NCBI GenBank assembly: GCA_035527895.1
Contig: DATKZQ010000199.1
Coordinates: 38,610 to 102,609, forward strand
DNA length: 64,000 nucleotides
Direction of reading: 5' to 3'
Source of the DNA: JADFWK01 sp035527895
GTDB taxonomy: Bacteria; Desulfobacterota; DSM-4660; Desulfatiglandales; B25-G16
Below are positions 53,048-62,635 of the stretch, in pieces. The position numbers and the translations under genes are program-made. The notes beneath the pieces are model-generated. The model saw only the letters and a program-made list of their open reading frames with translations. It did no database searches and was not told where the DNA came from. Every line of letters begins with the position of its first letter. Position 1 is the stretch's first letter.

Positions 53048-54030
53048 CTTCTTTCATCTCCCTGCACGTACACGTCTTCATACATTTCCTCGAGGGCGGG
53101 AAACTCGCTCTCGTTAGCATAGGTCACAGCCTCCTCAATCTCCTCCATGGCTTGCTTCTTAAGGGCATCTAGCTTTTTCTTGGTTACAACCTTGTCCGTG
53201 ATTAGGTTTGCGGCCATCCGCTCAATAGGATCCTTTTTCTTCCAGCTTTCGATCTCTTCAGTCGTGCGGTACCGCCTACCCTGGTTTGGGTCTCCCTCGT
53301 GATGACCTCGCCAACGATACGTTTTGCACTCTATGAGACTGGGACCTTCACCGGCCCGCCCCCTCTTCACGGCCTTAATCGTTGCATTATATACCTCCAA
53401 GACATCGTTTCCGTCCACCACGACGCCGGGCATATCGTAGTTGGCGGCCCGGAGCGCAATATCCTGAAGTAATCGTTGTTTCTCCTGGCCCACCGATATT
53501 CCATACAGATTGTTCTCACAGACAAAGATCACGGGGAGCTTATACAGTGACGCCAAGTTGAGGCTTTCGTGGAAGGTTCCATTATTGGAGGCGTCGTCGC
53601 CAAAGAAGCACGCGGTCACCTGATCTGTCCCGCGCAACTTCGCAGACAGCCCCGAGCCCACGGCAATGGGAAGCCCGCCGCCGGCGATTCCGTTTGCACC
53701 GAGAATGCCTAACTCCATGTCGGCAATGTGCATGGAACCTCCCTTTCCCTTGCAATAGCCGGTTTTCTTACCGAACAGCTCTGCCATCATCAGCTTTAGG
53801 TCAGCTCCCTTAGCCATAACGTGGCCGTGTCCGCGATGAGTGCTGGTTATGTAGTCGTCATCCCGCAGTCCGGCGCAGACTCCCGAGGCTATTGCCTCCT
53901 CGCCGATATAAAGATGAACGAGCCCTGGGACCAGACCCCGTGCATACAGGTCAACGATTCGCTCCTCAAATAAACGGATCTTGAGCATTGTGGTGAAAAG
54001 CTTTAGAAGTGTTTCTTTGTCAATCTTCAT
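53044..54030 (-). CDS. 2-oxoacid/acetoin dehydrogenase E1 alpha subunit
   Basis: A 328-residue thiamine-diphosphate subunit. The ThDP motif begins GDDASNNGTFHESLNLA and ends with CENN; the third residue is Asp where Gly is usual. Length and sequence are closest to acetoin-dehydrogenase-type AcoA rather than long pyruvate dehydrogenases. Two adjacent ATGs follow AAGGAGG; 54030 has the better spacing. First gene of a four-gene E1-alpha, E1-beta, E2, E3 operon behind a sigma-54 promoter, also typical of acetoin operons. Confidence 0.92.
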   Translation of the reverse strand: MKIDKETLLKLFTTMLKIRLFEERIVDLYARGLVPGLVHLYIGEEAIASGVCAGLRDDDYITSTHRGHGHVMAKGADLKLMMAELFGKKTGYCKGKGGSMHIADMELGILGANGIAGGGLPIAVGSGLSAKLRGTDQVTACFFGDDASNNGTFHESLNLASLYKLPVIFVCENNLYGISVGQEKQRLLQDIALRAANYDMPGVVVDGNDVLEVYNATIKAVKRGRAGEGPSLIECKTYRWRGHHEGDPNQGRRYRTTEEIESWKKKDPIERMAANLITDKVVTKKKLDALKKQAMEEIEEAVTYANESEFPALEEMYEDVYVQGDERR

Positions 54031-54102
54031 CATAATCCTCCTTAATCGGTAGCCGGTTTCTATCGATTTCTGCCGGCAGGGCAGCATTTCTCAAGCTTAA
54101 AT

Positions 54103-54118
54103 AGCAACAGGCGTGCCA
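54103..54118 (-). promoter_or_regulatory. Sigma-54 (RpoN) promoter for the dehydrogenase complex operon
   Basis: On the minus strand the sequence TGGCACGCCTGTTGCT matches the -24/-12 consensus TGGCACG-N4-TTGCW at every position. It lies about 75 bases upstream of the E1 alpha start. Sigma-54 control requires an activator protein, as known for acetoin dehydrogenase operons; no such activator gene is in this window. Confidence 0.8.
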
Positions 54119-54217
54119 CCCCCTTCAGACTTCCTCTATGATGCAGATCTTATGGTAATCATGGGAAAAATACTTAATTCATGAAAGTCGTATTCACGAC
54201 ACTACTGCTAATGAACT

Positions 54218-54251
54218 GTCTCATAATAGAACACATGGCTCATTTTGAGAC
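54218..54251 (-). promoter_or_regulatory. Probable activator-binding inverted repeat upstream of the sigma-54 promoter
   Basis: GTCTCATAAT (54218-54227) and ATTTTGAGAC (54242-54251) are inverted copies with one mismatch, centred about 115 bases upstream of the sigma-54 element. Position and symmetry suit an enhancer-binding-protein site. Confidence 0.5.
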
Positions 54252-54783
54252 GATAGCATAGCAAAACGTGCCTTCTTGCTCCTAAGGCTGCTATTGATGA
54301 CCTTTTTTCGGAGAAACGCACAGCACGAACCTCATGGGTTGAAGATACTAAGGTTATTTAAAAAAGCATGGAGCCGTAACCAAGGAAGCAACCTGATTAA
54401 GACACTGGCCTGGTTTGAGCGAGAGCCTTGATCCCCTGTACCCTTCACAGTCCTTGGTGCCTCCCTTCATCCAATTCTTTTTTGAGCTTACCAGGTCGGT
54501 GAGAGAGGCTCAAAACGTCCTTTCCAATACTGGAGACATGTAGCATGGCAGTTAGACAAGTATCTTCATTTTGCTAAACAAAACGAACGAACTCCTCATT
54601 GACAATGTGGCCCATAAAGGGTTATACAACCAGGGCTATATGCTACAAGAGCTTTCTTAATTTGCAGAGACTTGCCGTTGAGGCATTTCATGATCAAGGT
54701 TACTCGCTGCATCCAAAAGCCTTAGGCAATAGAGTCACACGTGATTGTAGATGAGACTTATTTCATCGCTGCATGATAGAATC

Positions 54784-54812
54784 TTGATAAAGAATGTGCT
54801 GTTTGATGTATT
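54784..54812 (+). promoter_or_regulatory. Candidate sigma-70 promoter for the molybdenum hydroxylase operon
   Basis: TTGATA (54784-54789), 17-base spacer, TGTATT (54807-54812), about 40 bases before the ATG at 54853. Partial matches only. Confidence 0.35.
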
Positions 54813-54852
54813 CAGGACATGATGATACCACCCCGGTATGGAGGAGAACGGT

Positions 54853-55365
54853 ATGACTACCGAAGAAGATCTTGTGAAGATAAAAAGGCGCGTCGAGCTT
54901 ACGATAAATGGAAGGAAGGTCGAGATCGATATCGAGCCTCGAATGACGTTAGCCGAGTTTTTACGAGAGGAGTTGGAGTTGACCGGGACCAAGGTCGGTT
55001 GCAACCGGGCGGAATGCGGGGCCTGTACCGTCCTGCTTAATGGAAATCCCGTGTATTCTTGCACCGTGCTGGCAGTTGATGCAGCAGGCAAGGAAGTGCT
55101 GACAATCGAGGGACTGGCAGACGAGGGGAAACTTCATCCGCTCCAAGAGGCCTTCGTCGAGCACGACGCCCTGCAGTGTGGATACTGCACCCCAGGGATG
55201 ATTCTGTCTGTTAAAGCTCTTTTGGATAGAAATTCCCGCCCGACTGAAGATGAAGTCAGAAAGGCCATTGAAGGCAACCTGTGCCGGTGTGGTTCCTACC
55301 CCAACATAATAGAGGCGACGATAGCCGCGTCCGAGAAACCAGCTCAAAAGGAAAGGGTTAAGTGA
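54853..55365 (+). CDS. Molybdenum hydroxylase [2Fe-2S] subunit
   Basis: A 170-residue small subunit of the xanthine dehydrogenase / CO dehydrogenase / 4-hydroxybenzoyl-CoA reductase family. The plant-type cluster motif is CNRAECGACTVLLNG with a later Cys, and the second cluster motif is QCGYCTPGMILS with GNLCRCGSYPNI. ATG 54853 with GGAGGAG is preferred over the ATG five codons earlier. The TGATG overlap with the next gene indicates coupling. Confidence 0.92.
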   Translation: MTTEEDLVKIKRRVELTINGRKVEIDIEPRMTLAEFLREELELTGTKVGCNRAECGACTVLLNGNPVYSCTVLAVDAAGKEVLTIEGLADEGKLHPLQEAFVEHDALQCGYCTPGMILSVKALLDRNSRPTEDEVRKAIEGNLCRCGSYPNIIEATIAASEKPAQKERVK

Positions 55366-57725
55366 TGGCAGAAGGCAAGCTGCTGGTCATGGGCAAGGTG
55401 CCTCCTTCACTGGACAGGGAGTTCACCGTTGTTGGCAAGCCCCTGAATCGGAGAGACGGTGTCGAAAAGGTCACGGGGCGTGCAAAATACTCGGGAGACA
55501 TCAAACTCCCCAACATGCTCTACGGCAAAATCCTTCGTTGTCCCTATCCCCGCGCCAGGATCGTGAAGATCGACACGAGCAAGGCGGAGGCGTTACCGGG
55601 AGTAAAGGCTATAGTAACTAAAGAAAACACCAAGGGCTGGCGTACAAAATGGTATCTGATACCCCAGATCGCCTTTCCAGAGTGTATCACCTATGAAGGT
55701 CAGGAGGTCGCAGCAGTAGCGGCAGAAGACATCAGCATCGCGCGAAGGGCCGTGGACCTTATAGACGTGGAATATGAGATTCTTACCCCTATGCTCGATG
55801 CAGAGGAAACCTTGAAGAGCCCACCTCCCCCATGCGTAGCCGATGAGGAATATCCGGGACGTGATATCTATGACAGGAAAGAATTCGTGATTGAGCGTGG
55901 CGACGTGAATAAGGGTTTTGAGGAGGCGGACGTCATAATAGAAGACACCTATACCACCCAGGCTCAATATCACGGGATGATTCAGACCCGGGTGTGCGTG
56001 GCGGATTGGGACGGCCAACATCTCACCGTCTGGGACTCCACGCAAGGGGTATGGAACTCCAAGAGAGTTCTCGCTGATTCGCTGGGCCTCGATCGCGAGA
56101 ATGTCAGGGTCATCGTGAAGTATCTGGGCGGGGGTTTCGGATCAAAGGCCTCGTCTCAGAGGATCTCCTTCTACGCAGCGAAACTTTCGATGGTCACGGG
56201 AAGGCCCGTGAAGATGGAGAGAACTAAGGCGGAGGATTTCGTAAACCACCCTCACCGGCCGCACTGTAAGATGTACCTCAAGATGGGGGCTAAGAAAGAT
56301 GGCACGCTCACAGCCATTTACCAAAGGGCAATCGTGAACGTGGGTGTTGCTGCGGGGATGGCTAATTACTATCCCAGACAGATCATATGGCACACCTCCA
56401 ACCTCTATAAGTGCCCCAACGCATATCTTGAGCAAATAGGTGTGTTTACTAACCTGCAAATCATCGGGCCTCAACGTGGACCATACAACATGACCGCTAT
56501 ATTTGCCTTGGAATCGCATATTGACAGACTGGCCCAAGAGTTGGGCATTGATCCTCTGGAATTCAGGTTTAACAACTATGCCACCTACGGTTATGATAAT
56601 CATGAAGTCTCGGGCGGACAATTCAAGCCCCTTTCCATCACCGGTGACCAAGAGAAGAAGGTTCCCTATTCGAGCAAGAGACTTGAGGAGTGCATGAACC
56701 TTGTCGCACAAGGAATCGGATGGAACCGGAGAAAGAGTTCGCAAAATGATACCCAACGCAGGTTAAAACGGGGTATTGGCATGGCGACTTTCGTAGTGGG
56801 TCAAGGGGTTGGCCTGCCACCTTACACTGCAGAGGCGGATGTCGTCATAAAGCATGATGGCACAATCAGTTTATTCATTGGTGTTGTTGACATAGGCGCT
56901 GGACAACTAACCATCTTCCCCATGATCGCGGCAGAGGAGCTGGGAGTACTTGCTGACGACATAACGGTGATGGGAGGAGACACAAAGGACACGAGGTATG
57001 GCCCCTCGTGTCACGCATCAAGGGCAACTCCTGAGATGGGACCGGCTGTTTTGCAGGCTGCCGCCGAGGCGAGACAAGAGCTCTTTGCAATAGCTGCCCC
57101 GATGCTACAAGTGAAGCCTGAAGAGCTTCAATCCAAGTACGGCGAAATCTACGTGAAGTCAGATCCATCTAAGTCTATTTCCTTTAAGACCGTATGCAGG
57201 AAAATACACCCCGATAGGCCGATCAGAGGCAGCGGAAGCAGGGCCCCCACCCCCACCGATTATCCCCGGTTCGCGACGTTTGGTGCGCAAGCCGTTGAGG
57301 TGGAGGTGGACGTTGAGACTGGTGCAGTGAATATTGTCAGGGTGGCCGCAAGCCAGGATTATGGGAAGGCTATAAACCCGAAGCTCTGCATCTCTCAGAT
57401 CTATGGCGGTATAGAATTTGGTGTAGGCTATGCGCTTTCAGAAGAGGGCATTTTCGACCCCAAGACCGGAAAGATGTTGAACAGTAACTATCATCAATAC
57501 AGAATGCCGACATCGCTTGACATGCCCCATATAGACCCCTTTATCGTGGAAGATGAAGACCCATACTTCGCCTATTCCGCAAAAGGCGGGGGGGAATGTT
57601 CAAATGCTCCTACCCCGGCAGCCATAAGAAATGCCATATTTAACGCGGCAGGTATCTGGCTTAATGATTTGCCGATGACCCCCGACAAGATCATCAACGC
57701 GATTCGCGAGAAGGAAAAGAGGTGA
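55365..57725 (+). CDS. Molybdenum hydroxylase catalytic subunit
   Basis: A 786-residue molybdopterin subunit of the xanthine oxidase family. GKPLNRRDGVEKVTGRAKY opens the first domain, GGGFGSK is the cofactor-loop signature, and KGGGECSNAPTPAAIRNAI near the C-terminus carries the catalytic Glu. It hydroxylates, or in 4-hydroxybenzoyl-CoA reductase dehydroxylates, aromatic or heterocyclic substrates. The gene order small-large-medium is intact, but the medium subunit is frameshifted. Confidence 0.92.
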   Translation: MAEGKLLVMGKVPPSLDREFTVVGKPLNRRDGVEKVTGRAKYSGDIKLPNMLYGKILRCPYPRARIVKIDTSKAEALPGVKAIVTKENTKGWRTKWYLIPQIAFPECITYEGQEVAAVAAEDISIARRAVDLIDVEYEILTPMLDAEETLKSPPPPCVADEEYPGRDIYDRKEFVIERGDVNKGFEEADVIIEDTYTTQAQYHGMIQTRVCVADWDGQHLTVWDSTQGVWNSKRVLADSLGLDRENVRVIVKYLGGGFGSKASSQRISFYAAKLSMVTGRPVKMERTKAEDFVNHPHRPHCKMYLKMGAKKDGTLTAIYQRAIVNVGVAAGMANYYPRQIIWHTSNLYKCPNAYLEQIGVFTNLQIIGPQRGPYNMTAIFALESHIDRLAQELGIDPLEFRFNNYATYGYDNHEVSGGQFKPLSITGDQEKKVPYSSKRLEECMNLVAQGIGWNRRKSSQNDTQRRLKRGIGMATFVVGQGVGLPPYTAEADVVIKHDGTISLFIGVVDIGAGQLTIFPMIAAEELGVLADDITVMGGDTKDTRYGPSCHASRATPEMGPAVLQAAAEARQELFAIAAPMLQVKPEELQSKYGEIYVKSDPSKSISFKTVCRKIHPDRPIRGSGSRAPTPTDYPRFATFGAQAVEVEVDVETGAVNIVRVAASQDYGKAINPKLCISQIYGGIEFGVGYALSEEGIFDPKTGKMLNSNYHQYRMPTSLDMPHIDPFIVEDEDPYFAYSAKGGGECSNAPTPAAIRNAIFNAAGIWLNDLPMTPDKIINAIREKEKR

Positions 57726-57730
57726 TTTAG

Positions 57731-58752
57731 GTGCTGCTTTACGAATTACCGAGTTTTGAACTTCGTGATGTAGCGACCGTCAGGGATGCTGTCGCTTGTC
57801 TCAATAAATATAGCGGGAAGGCAAGAGTGGTCGCCGGCGGCACAGACCTGTTGAGCCTCATGAAGGACCGGGTAGAGGGCCCTGAGCTTAAGATTCCAGG
57901 TGTCCTCGTCAACACCAAGACTATCCCCGAGCTGAACCAGATCACCTATGATGAGCACGAAGGCGTAAGGATAGGTGCTGCCGTAACCCTGAACCGGTTG
58001 GAAGCCTCTGACATTATAAAGGAAAAGTTCACTGTCTTGACCCAGGCAGCCGGGCACGTGGGTACGACACAGATCAGGAATATGGGCACTCTAGGAGGCA
58101 ACATCTGTCAGAGGCCGCGGTCATGTATTTCAGACACCCGCATTTTCCCTGCTTTAAGAAAGGGGGTGCCAAGTGCTATGCTGCAGCAGGGGAACACCGA
58201 TACTATCACTCGATTATGAAGAATGGGAGATGCGTGATGGCACATCCTTCCGATATAGCCCCGGCCCTTGCCGCATTGGAAGCTGAGGTGATCATAGCCA
58301 GTTCCGAAGGGGAAAAAAAGATGACCTTACAGGACTTTTTCACTCCGGCAGATGATTTCACGGAGACCGTTCTCAAGCCCGGTGAATTCCTGACTGGAGT
58401 TCAAGTTCCGAATCAGAAAGGGAAGACATATCAGTCCTTCTTGAAACGCCGGATACGGCATTCCACAGATTTTGCGCTTGCGAGCGTAGCCACGGTTGCC
58501 CGGATAACAGATGGGGTCTGCGAGGGCATCCGAATTGTGCTGGGCGGAATAGCCCCATTTCCCTACATGGCTTTCAGGCCTGCTGAAATACTCAAGGGAA
58601 GAAAGCTCACCGAGGGGCTTATTTCACAGGCCGCAGAGGCATCCTTAGCCGAAGCTCACCCGCTTCCAAAAAACCGCTATAAGATCGATCTTGTAACGGT
58701 CTTGGTGAGACGCGCCCTGACTTCAATGTGGCATGAAGCTGCTGGGATATAG
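57731..58752 (+). pseudogene. Molybdenum hydroxylase FAD subunit, interrupted by a frameshift
   Basis: The first part (57731 to about 58123) reads VVAGGTDLLSLMKDR and RNMGTLGGNICQRPRS, the FAD-binding signatures of the medium subunit. The frame then runs to a stop at 58217-58219 with unrelated residues. In the shifted frame from 58126 the true continuation appears: YFRHPHFPCFKKGGAKCYA, HPSDIAPALAALEAEV and the C-terminal domain to 58752. A single missing base near 58121-58126 explains it. Together the parts give about 340 residues, the expected size, so this is either a very young pseudogene or a sequencing error. GTG start with a GAGGTGATT ribosome site. Confidence 0.88.
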
Positions 58753-59015
58753 ATGTCGAATCATTGTCCTTTTACTCCTGGTGCATCTTCACCTCAGGAT
58801 GGAAACGTAGCTTATCTGTTTTGCCACATTTTCCTAACGTACGTTTCTGATAACATTGCAGGGTGTGAGTCCTGTATCGAAAAGACCATGCCAAGTGTTT
58901 CTCTTAAATCCAGCGTATAGCTGAAGGCTAAAGTCTTGACAGGCCCTAATTGTCATGATACGCAATAAAATAGGTCTAAGTAACAGTAAACCAAAATCTT
59001 TTGAGGAGGTTTCAG

Positions 59016-60017
59016 ATGAAAAAATTAGCACTATTGATGGTATTAGGTTTTATCTCCTTTGTGCTCGTGGTAGAAATGGTGCCATCCACGGCAGTTTATG
59101 CTGGACCAATAGAGCTTAATTGGGCAGCATTTGTACCCAATACAAGGCCGCCAGCCTCAGGCGTTCAACGGCTATTTATTGACAAAATCAACGAAGGCGC
59201 CAAGGGCGAGCTTATCATCAAGTACCGTGGCGGACCGGAGACAATCCCACCCTTTGATCTGGGCAAAGCGGTACAGAAGGGTGTGGTCGACATTGGCATA
59301 GCTCCTGTTGGCTTTTATGAGCCGATAGCGCCTGGAATTGGCGGAGCTGCGCTTACACAGCTAACGCTAGAGGAAGAGCGGAAGCCAGGGGGAGGTTATG
59401 ATTGCCTCAACGAACTCCATAAGGCAGGCGGTTTATTCTATCTGGGGCGAGGAACGTTCTCGAACGAGGACTATTTCTATTTGTGGCTGAACAAGAAGGT
59501 TGAGAAACCCGAGGATTTCAAAAAAATCCGGATAGGGAGTGCAACCGGCTCTAGGGCTGCCGTGGTAGGATGGGGAGCTGTTCACGTTAGTATTGGCATG
59601 GGAGAATACTTTCAAGCCATGGAACGAGGTGTAGTCGATGGGATTGCTGGCGTCCCGGAGACGACTTATGTTTCTATGGGTATTCACGAGGTAACCAAGT
59701 ATTGCGTCGACCATCCGTACTGGCAGTCAACTGTGGCGGTCTTCATGAACTTGGCTAGCTGGAACAAGCTTCCTAGGCATTTGCAAAAGCTGGTAATGGA
59801 GTGCCAGATTCAGGCGGAAAAGGACTATATCCCCTTGGATGCTGAGGATAGGGCTGCGGCGCGGCAGAAGGCGAAAAAGGCTGGGTTAGAGTTTTATAAA
59901 CTCGCGCCGGATATTGCTAAATGGTTCCTTGATACTACCTACAACGGCACATGGGACTATCAAATGAAGCGATTTCCAAAGGAAACCCCTCGATTAAAAG
60001 AGCTGTTATCAAAGTAG
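59016..60017 (+). CDS. dctP: TRAP transporter substrate-binding protein (second system)
   Basis: A 333-residue periplasmic protein. A Sec signal (MKKLALLMVLGFISFVLVVE ending at VYAGP) is followed by the DctP fold with FKKIRIGSATGSRAAVVGWG (ligand Arg region) and AMERGVVDGIAGVPE. GAGGAGG precedes ATG 59016. It heads a second complete TRAP set with the two permease genes downstream and lies 260 bases after the molybdenum hydroxylase genes, so it may import their substrate. Confidence 0.9.
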   Translation: MKKLALLMVLGFISFVLVVEMVPSTAVYAGPIELNWAAFVPNTRPPASGVQRLFIDKINEGAKGELIIKYRGGPETIPPFDLGKAVQKGVVDIGIAPVGFYEPIAPGIGGAALTQLTLEEERKPGGGYDCLNELHKAGGLFYLGRGTFSNEDYFYLWLNKKVEKPEDFKKIRIGSATGSRAAVVGWGAVHVSIGMGEYFQAMERGVVDGIAGVPETTYVSMGIHEVTKYCVDHPYWQSTVAVFMNLASWNKLPRHLQKLVMECQIQAEKDYIPLDAEDRAAARQKAKKAGLEFYKLAPDIAKWFLDTTYNGTWDYQMKRFPKETPRLKELLSK

Positions 60018-60099
60018 TAAGCCGGTATGAGGTTGTTTATCAACCCGCTTGAGTCTACTCCCTTACGTTGACCTGAAAACCAAAACTTTGGGTAAGCTC

Positions 60100-60157
60100 T
60101 CGATAAGCACCCCACCTATAGATACGGTTTGGTATCTAGGGGTGGGGTGCGAGAGGC
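60100..60157 (+). other. Long hairpin between TRAP binding-protein and permease genes
   Basis: GCACCCCACCTATAGATAC (60108-60126) and GTATCTAGGGGTGGGGTGC (60133-60151) form a 19-bp stem with two mismatches, extended by CTCTCG/CGAGAG on the outside. No T-run follows. It probably protects the binding-protein mRNA and lowers read-through into the permease genes, a common arrangement in transporter operons. Confidence 0.6.
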
Positions 60158-60240
60158 GTTTGCGGTAGGGGGCTTAAGCCTCTCCGCGGCACCATTCTAG
60201 TTATAGCCTTTGTCCTCTTATTCTTAGCAACAGGAGAAAA

Positions 60241-60798
60241 TTGGCGGAGACCAGAGCTCGTATGAGATTAGTAAAAAAACTTACCAGTTTTTTCGATCGC
60301 ATCATTGTCCTTATGACCATTCTAGCCGGCATTCTCCTCGTCTTTGCCATGCTAATCATCAGTGGGGCAGTTGCCTCGAGGTACTTTCTGGGTCGGCCAA
60401 TAGGCTGGGTGATAGAAATCAGCGAGTATATTATTCTGTTTGTTACCTTTTTGGTGGCTGCCTGGGTGCTGAAACTGGAGGAGCACGTAAGAATGGACAT
60501 CGTGCTCAATCAGTTAAATCCAAGAACTCAGTCCATGATTAATGTTATCACTTCTGGTATAAGTGCCGTCGTTTGCTTCATCCTTACCTGGTATGGAGCC
60601 AAGGTCACCTGGGAACTTTTCCAAACCGGTTACTTTACCCCCACACTACTAGAGCTTCCTAAATCTATTATCATTTCTATTATCTTTATTGGCAGTTTCC
60701 TACTTTTTATCCAGTTCACGAGAAGAACCCATAACAACTGGGGAAGCTGGAGAGCGTCACGAGCTAAAAAACGTGGGTCTGCAGGAAGCGAAGCCTAG
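60241..60798 (+). CDS. dctQ: TRAP transporter small permease (second system)
   Basis: A 185-residue protein with four predicted membrane helices (IIVLMTILAGILLVFAMLII; IIISIIFIGSFLLFIQF) and DctQ features ASRYFLGRPIGWVIEISEY and EEHVRMDI. It most likely starts at TTG 60241, eight bases after CAGGAG; the ATG seven codons later lacks a ribosome site. Confidence 0.88.
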   Translation: MAETRARMRLVKKLTSFFDRIIVLMTILAGILLVFAMLIISGAVASRYFLGRPIGWVIEISEYIILFVTFLVAAWVLKLEEHVRMDIVLNQLNPRTQSMINVITSGISAVVCFILTWYGAKVTWELFQTGYFTPTLLELPKSIIISIIFIGSFLLFIQFTRRTHNNWGSWRASRAKKRGSAGSEA

Positions 60799-60816
60799 AC
60801 TATGAGGTGAACTTCG

Positions 60817-62130
60817 GTGGAATGGCCATTAGTACTCCTGATAGTATTTGGTGCCCTAGTGATCCTGATGGCCACTGGAATGCCCGTTGCCTTCTGCTTC
60901 ATGCTCATTAATGTAGTAGGGGTATACATACTCTTTGGTGGCACAGCAGGCCTGGAGCAACTTATCCTCAGCATCTATAGCTCTTTAGCCACCTTTGTCC
61001 TGCTTCCAGTTCCCCTGTTTATCCTCATGGGGGAAATAACCTTTCACTCAGGGCTAGGCACGAATATTATAGACATCGTGGATAAATGGTTGGGGCGTCT
61101 GCCCGGTAGAATTTCGCTGCTTGCGGTGGGTTCAGGGTCTTTGCTTTCAGCCCTGACTGGCGCTAGCATAGCCAGTACGTCTTTACTGGGTTCGGTACTG
61201 GTGCCTGAGATGGAGAAGCGGGACTATAAAAAGGCTATGAGCCTAGGGCCCATTCTGGGCAGCGGGGGATTGGCCATTATGATTCCCCCCAGTTCTCTAG
61301 CTGTCCTTTTGGGTGCTATAGGTGAAATATCTGTTGGTAAGATATTGGTTTCTATTGTTGTTCCTGGCCTGGTGATGGCTGCCCTCTATGCCACGTATAT
61401 CGTCAGTAGGTGCTGGCTTCAGCCTTCCATCGCCCCCGCCTATGAGACGCCCCCAGTACCCTTGTCTGAGAAGATCATAGCCACCGTAAAGTATGTGCTA
61501 CCCATAGGATTCATCTTCTTTCTGGTTGTCGGGGTTATCTTTATAGGCGTTGCTACCCCGTCTGAGGCAGCAGCTACCGGCACCCTCGGTGTCTTCATTA
61601 TAGCTTTCCTCTATAGACGCCTCAATTGGGAGGCAGTAGAGAAATCCATCGCTAGCACCCTTAGGATTTCGGGCATGATATTACTGATCATAGCCGGAGC
61701 AAAGGCCTTTAGTCAAATCCTGTCCTTTACTGGCGCGAGTCGAGGTCTCGTTGAACTTGCAACGAGTCTCCCTGTAGCCCCGGTACTTATCGTCATCATA
61801 ATGCAGGTTATCATACTGTTCCTGGGTGGCTTTATGGAGGTGGTCGCCATAATGATGATTACCTTGCCCGTATTTGTACCTACTATTGTTGTTCTGGGAT
61901 TTGACCCGGTGTGGTTCGCAGTATTAATTCTGCTCAACATAGAGATGGCTATGACAACGCCACCCTTTGGCATAAACCTTTTCGTGATGAAAGGCGTAGC
62001 TCCACGCGATACCACGATGGGAGACATCTATCGGGCGGCTTTGCCCTTCCTCGGCTGTGATTTGGTAGCGATGGCGTTGATTATTGCCTTCCCTGCAGTA
62101 GCTCTCTGGCTGCCGGGGCTGATGGGGTAA
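60817..62130 (+). CDS. dctM: TRAP transporter large permease (second system)
   Basis: A 437-residue DctM permease with about 12 membrane helices and motifs GEITFHSGLGTNIIDIVDKW, SGGLAIMIPPSSLAVLLGA and VATPSEAAATGTLGV. GTG start at 60817 with GAGGTGA upstream. Completes the second TRAP system. Confidence 0.92.
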   Translation: MEWPLVLLIVFGALVILMATGMPVAFCFMLINVVGVYILFGGTAGLEQLILSIYSSLATFVLLPVPLFILMGEITFHSGLGTNIIDIVDKWLGRLPGRISLLAVGSGSLLSALTGASIASTSLLGSVLVPEMEKRDYKKAMSLGPILGSGGLAIMIPPSSLAVLLGAIGEISVGKILVSIVVPGLVMAALYATYIVSRCWLQPSIAPAYETPPVPLSEKIIATVKYVLPIGFIFFLVVGVIFIGVATPSEAAATGTLGVFIIAFLYRRLNWEAVEKSIASTLRISGMILLIIAGAKAFSQILSFTGASRGLVELATSLPVAPVLIVIIMQVIILFLGGFMEVVAIMMITLPVFVPTIVVLGFDPVWFAVLILLNIEMAMTTPPFGINLFVMKGVAPRDTTMGDIYRAALPFLGCDLVAMALIIAFPAVALWLPGLMG

Positions 62131-62234
62131 GTATCATCACTCGGAGGAACGAAAATAACTCAAATTCAGTCATATTTGGAAACGCGCAAGCTTTTTAACT
62201 GCCCGGACGGAATTGTTTCGCGAGAGGTATTGGA

Positions 62235-62560
62235 ATGAACGTGTGTACAAGCAGTGGATATGCCCCTTGCTCTTTAGACACGATATCGAAACTGCTCACA
62301 GTGGTAAGAGTAATCTTGCCAAGTCCCTATCTAAGCCTTCTGTGTACGAAGGAAGGGGCATTTGTGCGCGATGAGCGGCTGCAGGTGGATCTGGGTGGGC
62401 TGAGGATTCTTAACCCCGTGGGGTTGGGTGCCGGTTTTGATAAGGATTGCGAGATGGTGGGTTCCTAGCAGCGCCTGGGTTTTTGATATGTTGTGGTCAG
62501 TTTAGTAATGTGTAAGCCAAGATTTGGGAATCCTTAGCCTCGACCGGTGCGCGATCCAGC
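62235..62560 (+). pseudogene. N-terminal remnant of a dihydroorotate-dehydrogenase-like gene
   Basis: The frame from 62235 ends with LGGLRILNPVGLGAGFDKDCEM and a stop at 62466-62468. This is the start of a class-2-like PyrD (GLRFPNPVGLAAGFDKD). Past the stop, fragments such as QRLGF and KPRFGNP continue the same similarity through further stops to about 62560. No catalytic half remains. It is a truncated, decayed gene between dctM and the FAH-family gene. Confidence 0.7.
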
Positions 62561-62635
62561 ATTCCAATTACGTACTGGATTGTCTGTCGGTGCGTAAAAG
62601 CAAGAGACTTAATTCTTGGAACCTAAGGAAGAAAA

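Larger units (their letters stand above)
54031..54852. other. Divergent intergenic region
   Basis: About 820 bases between the E1 alpha gene (minus) and the molybdenum hydroxylase genes (plus). It carries the sigma-54 promoter and upstream inverted repeat on the minus side and a sigma-70-like promoter on the plus side. The middle (about 54300-54750) has broken open frames and no recognisable gene. Confidence 0.6.

Noticed and set aside
54300..54780. Possible insertion-sequence remnant in the divergent region
   Set aside because: Broken open frames give no transposase motif and I found no terminal inverted repeats.
58121..58126. Programmed frameshift in the FAD subunit
   Set aside because: There is no slippery heptamer or downstream structure; a simple one-base loss or sequencing error explains it.
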